From Hamadaea tsunoensis DSM 44101 (GTDB taxonomy: Bacteria > Actinomycetota > Actinomycetes > Mycobacteriales > Micromonosporaceae), in assembly GCF_000428945.1 (NCBI RefSeq), contig NZ_AUAX01000015.1, positions 186,001 to 250,000 on the forward strand: 64,000 nt of DNA. Direction: 5' to 3'. Shown here in pieces: positions 61,808 through 64,000 of the stretch (position 1 is its first letter; each line of letters opens with the position of its first letter). The position numbers and the translations under genes are program-made. The notes under the pieces are model-generated. The model was not told the DNA's origin. It did no database searches and saw nothing but the letters and a program-made list of their open reading frames with translations.

Positions 61808-63079
61808 ATGATCGCTAGCCGCCCAGAAGTCGGCTCGGGTACCGGTATGTTCCGGAAACCTTTGTGGTTCACTGGTCCAATGGAGGAGCTGTTGAAGTTC
61901 GCGCCCCGGCCGACCGGCGCCGGCGAGATGTTCCAGCTGCTCCGGGACGGGCAACCGCGGACCCGCGCCGACCTCGCCGCCATCACCGGGCAGGCCCGCT
62001 CCACCATCGCCGCCCGGCTGGACCTGCTCGTGTCCGCCGGACTCATCGGACCGGCGGGCGAGGCCAACTCGACCGGCGGCCGCCCCCCGGCGACCTTCGC
62101 CTTCCGGCCCAACGCCAAGATCGTCCTAGCCGTCGAGGTCGGCGTGGCGTACGCCCACGTCGCCGTCACCGACCTCGCCGCGACGATCCTCGCCGAAACC
62201 GAGGAGCCGCTGGCGATCACCGACGGGCCGCAGATCGTGCTGTCGCTGATCGCCGAGAGCGCCAAGAAGCTGATCGCCCTCGCCGGCCGCTCGCTGGACG
62301 AGCTGGCGAGTGTGGGCGTGGGCCTGCCCGGGCCGGTCGACTACCTGACCGGGCGGCCGATCAGCCCGCCCATCATGGCCGCCTGGGACGACGCCGACGT
62401 GCCCGGCATCCTGCAGCGCCTGCTCGGGCCGCCCGTGCTGGTCGACAAGGACGTCAACCTGATGGCGCTGGGCGAACATCGCCGGGCCTGGCCGGACACC
62501 GCCGACATGATCTTCGTCAACGTGGCGAACAACATCGGCTCCGGCATCATCTCCGACGGCGAACTACGCCGCGGAGCGCAGGGAGCCGCCGGCGACATCG
62601 GCCATATCCCGGTACCCAACGCCGCCGGGCTGCTCTGCCGGTGCGGCAACGTCGGCTGCCTGGAGGCCATCGCCAGCGGCAATGCCATCGCCGCTTCGCT
62701 GCAGGCGCGCGGCCTGGACACAGCCGACATCGGCGACGTCGTCGCCCTCGTACGCTCCGGCGACGTCGCCGCCAGCCAAGCCGTCCGCCAGGCCGGCCGA
62801 GAGATCGGCACCGTCGTCGCGTCGTGCGTCAGCATCCTCAATCCGGCCCTCATTGTCATCGGAGGGGTGGTCGCCACCGCCAGCGAGCACCTGATCGCGG
62901 GCATCCGGGAGTCGGTCTACCAGAGCTCCCTTCCCCGCGCGACCGAACATCTGCGGATCGCCACCTCCCGCAACACGTCGCAGGTCGGTATTCTCGGCGC
63001 CAGCGTGATGGCGGCCGAACATGTGCTCTCACCACGCGCGATCGACGCGCTCATCCCCATGCCGGCCGATGGGCGCTAA
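61808..63079 (+). CDS. ROK-family transcriptional repressor
   Basis: The product is 423 aa. The ATG at 61808 follows AAGG at 8 bp. The N-terminal winged helix (GAGEMFQLLRDGQPRTRADLAAITGQARSTIAARLDLLVSAGLI) is followed by a ROK sugar-kinase-like domain with VGVGLPGPVDYLTG and the zinc motif near LLCRCGNVGCLEAIASG. ROK repressors such as XylR/NagC-type proteins release DNA when a sugar binds. It is divergent from the importer operon and likely controls it and itself. Confidence 0.92.
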   Translation: MIASRPEVGSGTGMFRKPLWFTGPMEELLKFAPRPTGAGEMFQLLRDGQPRTRADLAAITGQARSTIAARLDLLVSAGLIGPAGEANSTGGRPPATFAFRPNAKIVLAVEVGVAYAHVAVTDLAATILAETEEPLAITDGPQIVLSLIAESAKKLIALAGRSLDELASVGVGLPGPVDYLTGRPISPPIMAAWDDADVPGILQRLLGPPVLVDKDVNLMALGEHRRAWPDTADMIFVNVANNIGSGIISDGELRRGAQGAAGDIGHIPVPNAAGLLCRCGNVGCLEAIASGNAIAASLQARGLDTADIGDVVALVRSGDVAASQAVRQAGREIGTVVASCVSILNPALIVIGGVVATASEHLIAGIRESVYQSSLPRATEHLRIATSRNTSQVGILGASVMAAEHVLSPRAIDALIPMPADGR

Positions 63080-63124
63080 GGTCGTCGCCAAGCCCTGTCG
63101 GCAACGCGCGTGAGAGGAGATCCG

Positions 63125-63790
63125 ATGTCTCTGCGGATTCGTCGAGCCTTGGTCGTCCGTGGCGGCTGGGAGGGCCACATTCCCGTCGAGGCCACGGACA
63201 TGTTCATCCCGTACCTCAAGGAGGCCGGGTTCGACGTCACCGTGGAAGACTCGCTGGAGTCCTACGCCGACACCGAATTCATGGCCGGCATCGACCTGAT
63301 CGTCCAGTGCTGGACCATGGGCGAGATCCTCCCCGACGAGATGCGCGGCCTGCGCGAGGCGGTCGCCGCCGGCACCGGATTCGCCGGCTGGCACGGCGGC
63401 ATCGTGGACTCGTTCCGCATGGCGACCGACTATCTCCAGATGGTGGGCGGGCAGTTCGCCGCGCACCCCGGTGACCTTCGCCCGCACACCGTGGAAGTCG
63501 TGCCCGAGAAGGCGGACCATCCCATCGTCGCCGGCGTCGGCACGATCCCGCTGAACTCCGAGCAGTACTGGATGCTCACCGACGCCAACAGCGAGGTACT
63601 GGCCACCACGACCATCCACCCCACCGACGGCGATCCCTGGACCGAGCCGATCGTCTCGCCTGCCGTGTGGACCCGCCCCTGGGGGCAGGGCAAGGTGTTC
63701 GTCTGCACGCCCGGCCACCAACTGGCCGACCTCGCCACCCCGGCCATCCGCACGATCATCAACCGCGGAATGGTCTGGGCCGCCCGCTGA
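63125..63790 (+). CDS. Cytoplasmic ThuA-like protein
   Basis: The product is 221 aa. The ATG at 63125 follows GAGGAGA. There is no signal peptide. ThuA-fold motifs are ALVVRGGWEGHIPVEATDMFIPYL, GTGFAGWHGGIVDSF, YLQMVGGQFAAHPGD and RPWGQGKVFVCTPGHQ. The family lies in the class I glutamine-amidotransferase-like fold and is linked genetically to disaccharide (trehalose/sucrose/maltitol) use. It lies 45 bp after the ROK gene, so they are probably co-transcribed. Confidence 0.88.
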   Translation: MSLRIRRALVVRGGWEGHIPVEATDMFIPYLKEAGFDVTVEDSLESYADTEFMAGIDLIVQCWTMGEILPDEMRGLREAVAAGTGFAGWHGGIVDSFRMATDYLQMVGGQFAAHPGDLRPHTVEVVPEKADHPIVAGVGTIPLNSEQYWMLTDANSEVLATTTIHPTDGDPWTEPIVSPAVWTRPWGQGKVFVCTPGHQLADLATPAIRTIINRGMVWAAR

Positions 63791-63836
63791 TCCTTGCGGC
63801 ACGAGAGGCGTACGCCGAGATCCGGCGATGACCTGC

Positions 63837-64000
63837 CTAGGCCGGGGCGAGCGCGTCCGTCGCGGCCTGGACGAAGAGGCGGATCAGCTGCGTCTCCCCC
63901 GCGGTACGCCAGACCGGCGCGTACTGCAGGACCGGGCCGCCGCTGATCGGCAGGAAGGTGACGTCCGAGCGCCGGCGCGATCCGGCGACGTACCCGCCGA
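63837..64000 (-). CDS. LysR-type regulator, C-terminal end only
   Basis: The last 53 codons are visible; the rest lies beyond the window. The translation GYVAGSRRRSDVTFLPISGG then VLQYAPVWRTAGETQLIRLF and FVQAATDALAPA matches the C-terminal effector domain of LysR-family regulators (VTFxPxxxGP...LVWR...FVxxA). The gene is convergent with the ThuA gene. Confidence 0.65.
   Translation of the reverse strand, partial: GGYVAGSRRRSDVTFLPISGGPVLQYAPVWRTAGETQLIRLFVQAATDALAPA

Noticed and set aside
1-64000. tRNA, rRNA, CRISPR, riboswitch and replication-origin signals
   Set aside because: Reading both strands I found no cloverleaf-type gene, repeat-spacer array or conserved riboswitch core. A covariance-model scan would be decisive.

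Overview
The window is high-GC DNA with strong G/C third-position bias, GTG starts, GGAGG-type ribosome sites and tightly overlapping ATGA/GTGA junctions. It also carries SARP, LuxR and ROK regulators and many long Ala/Pro/Ser-rich secreted proteins. This indicates an actinomycete chromosome. The frequent GCGTACG-type codon runs would fit Micromonosporaceae, but that is only an impression. I saw no tRNA, rRNA, CRISPR array, integrase or phage capsid/terminase gene.

Region 1 (1-32266) is a secreted-protein and polymorphic-toxin-like region. It holds an ALF-repeat protein cut by the window edge, a trypsin-fold/LamG/propeller protein whose catalytic His and Ser are missing, and a LuxR-type regulator overlapping a small secreted protein. 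A DUF4407 membrane protein, a decayed IS701-like transposase and a giant FG-GAP/ricin-lectin/CBM/PKD protein follow. Then come a small secreted protein with a secreted PIG-L deacetylase, an AfsR/SARP regulator, and two divergent RHS/YD-repeat giants with different C-terminal tips. Five of these genes share an ATAACGAAAGTC-like box, and in four of them it lies 72-85 bp upstream of the start codon.

Region 2 (32337-50874) is a complete-looking extracellular/cytoplasmic contractile injection system (eCIS, phage-tail-like). A 13-gene minus-strand operon runs sheath, tube, CPxCG protein, DUF6760, a large disordered protein, second tube, LysM hub protein, VgrG-like spike, PAAR tip, gp25, gpJ, gpI and a zinc-ribbon membrane protein. 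A DUF4157 protein and a candidate cargo protein sharing a QRxAGNxAV leader are divergent from the sheath. A DUF4255-AAA+ ATPase pair and a membrane protein are divergently arranged around a perfect 15-bp inverted repeat. No tail-fibre gene and no clear tape measure were found.

Region 3 (51098-64000) is a carbohydrate-use locus. It encodes a secreted ThuA-domain protein and a secreted PQQ-type sugar dehydrogenase sharing a duplicated beta-trefoil module, a sugar isomerase/epimerase, a Gfo/Idh/MocA oxidoreductase and a ribose-type ABC importer. A divergent ROK repressor, a cytoplasmic ThuA protein and the end of a LysR regulator complete it. The importer promoter, a palindromic candidate operator and a near-leaderless start can be read between the ATPase and the ROK gene.
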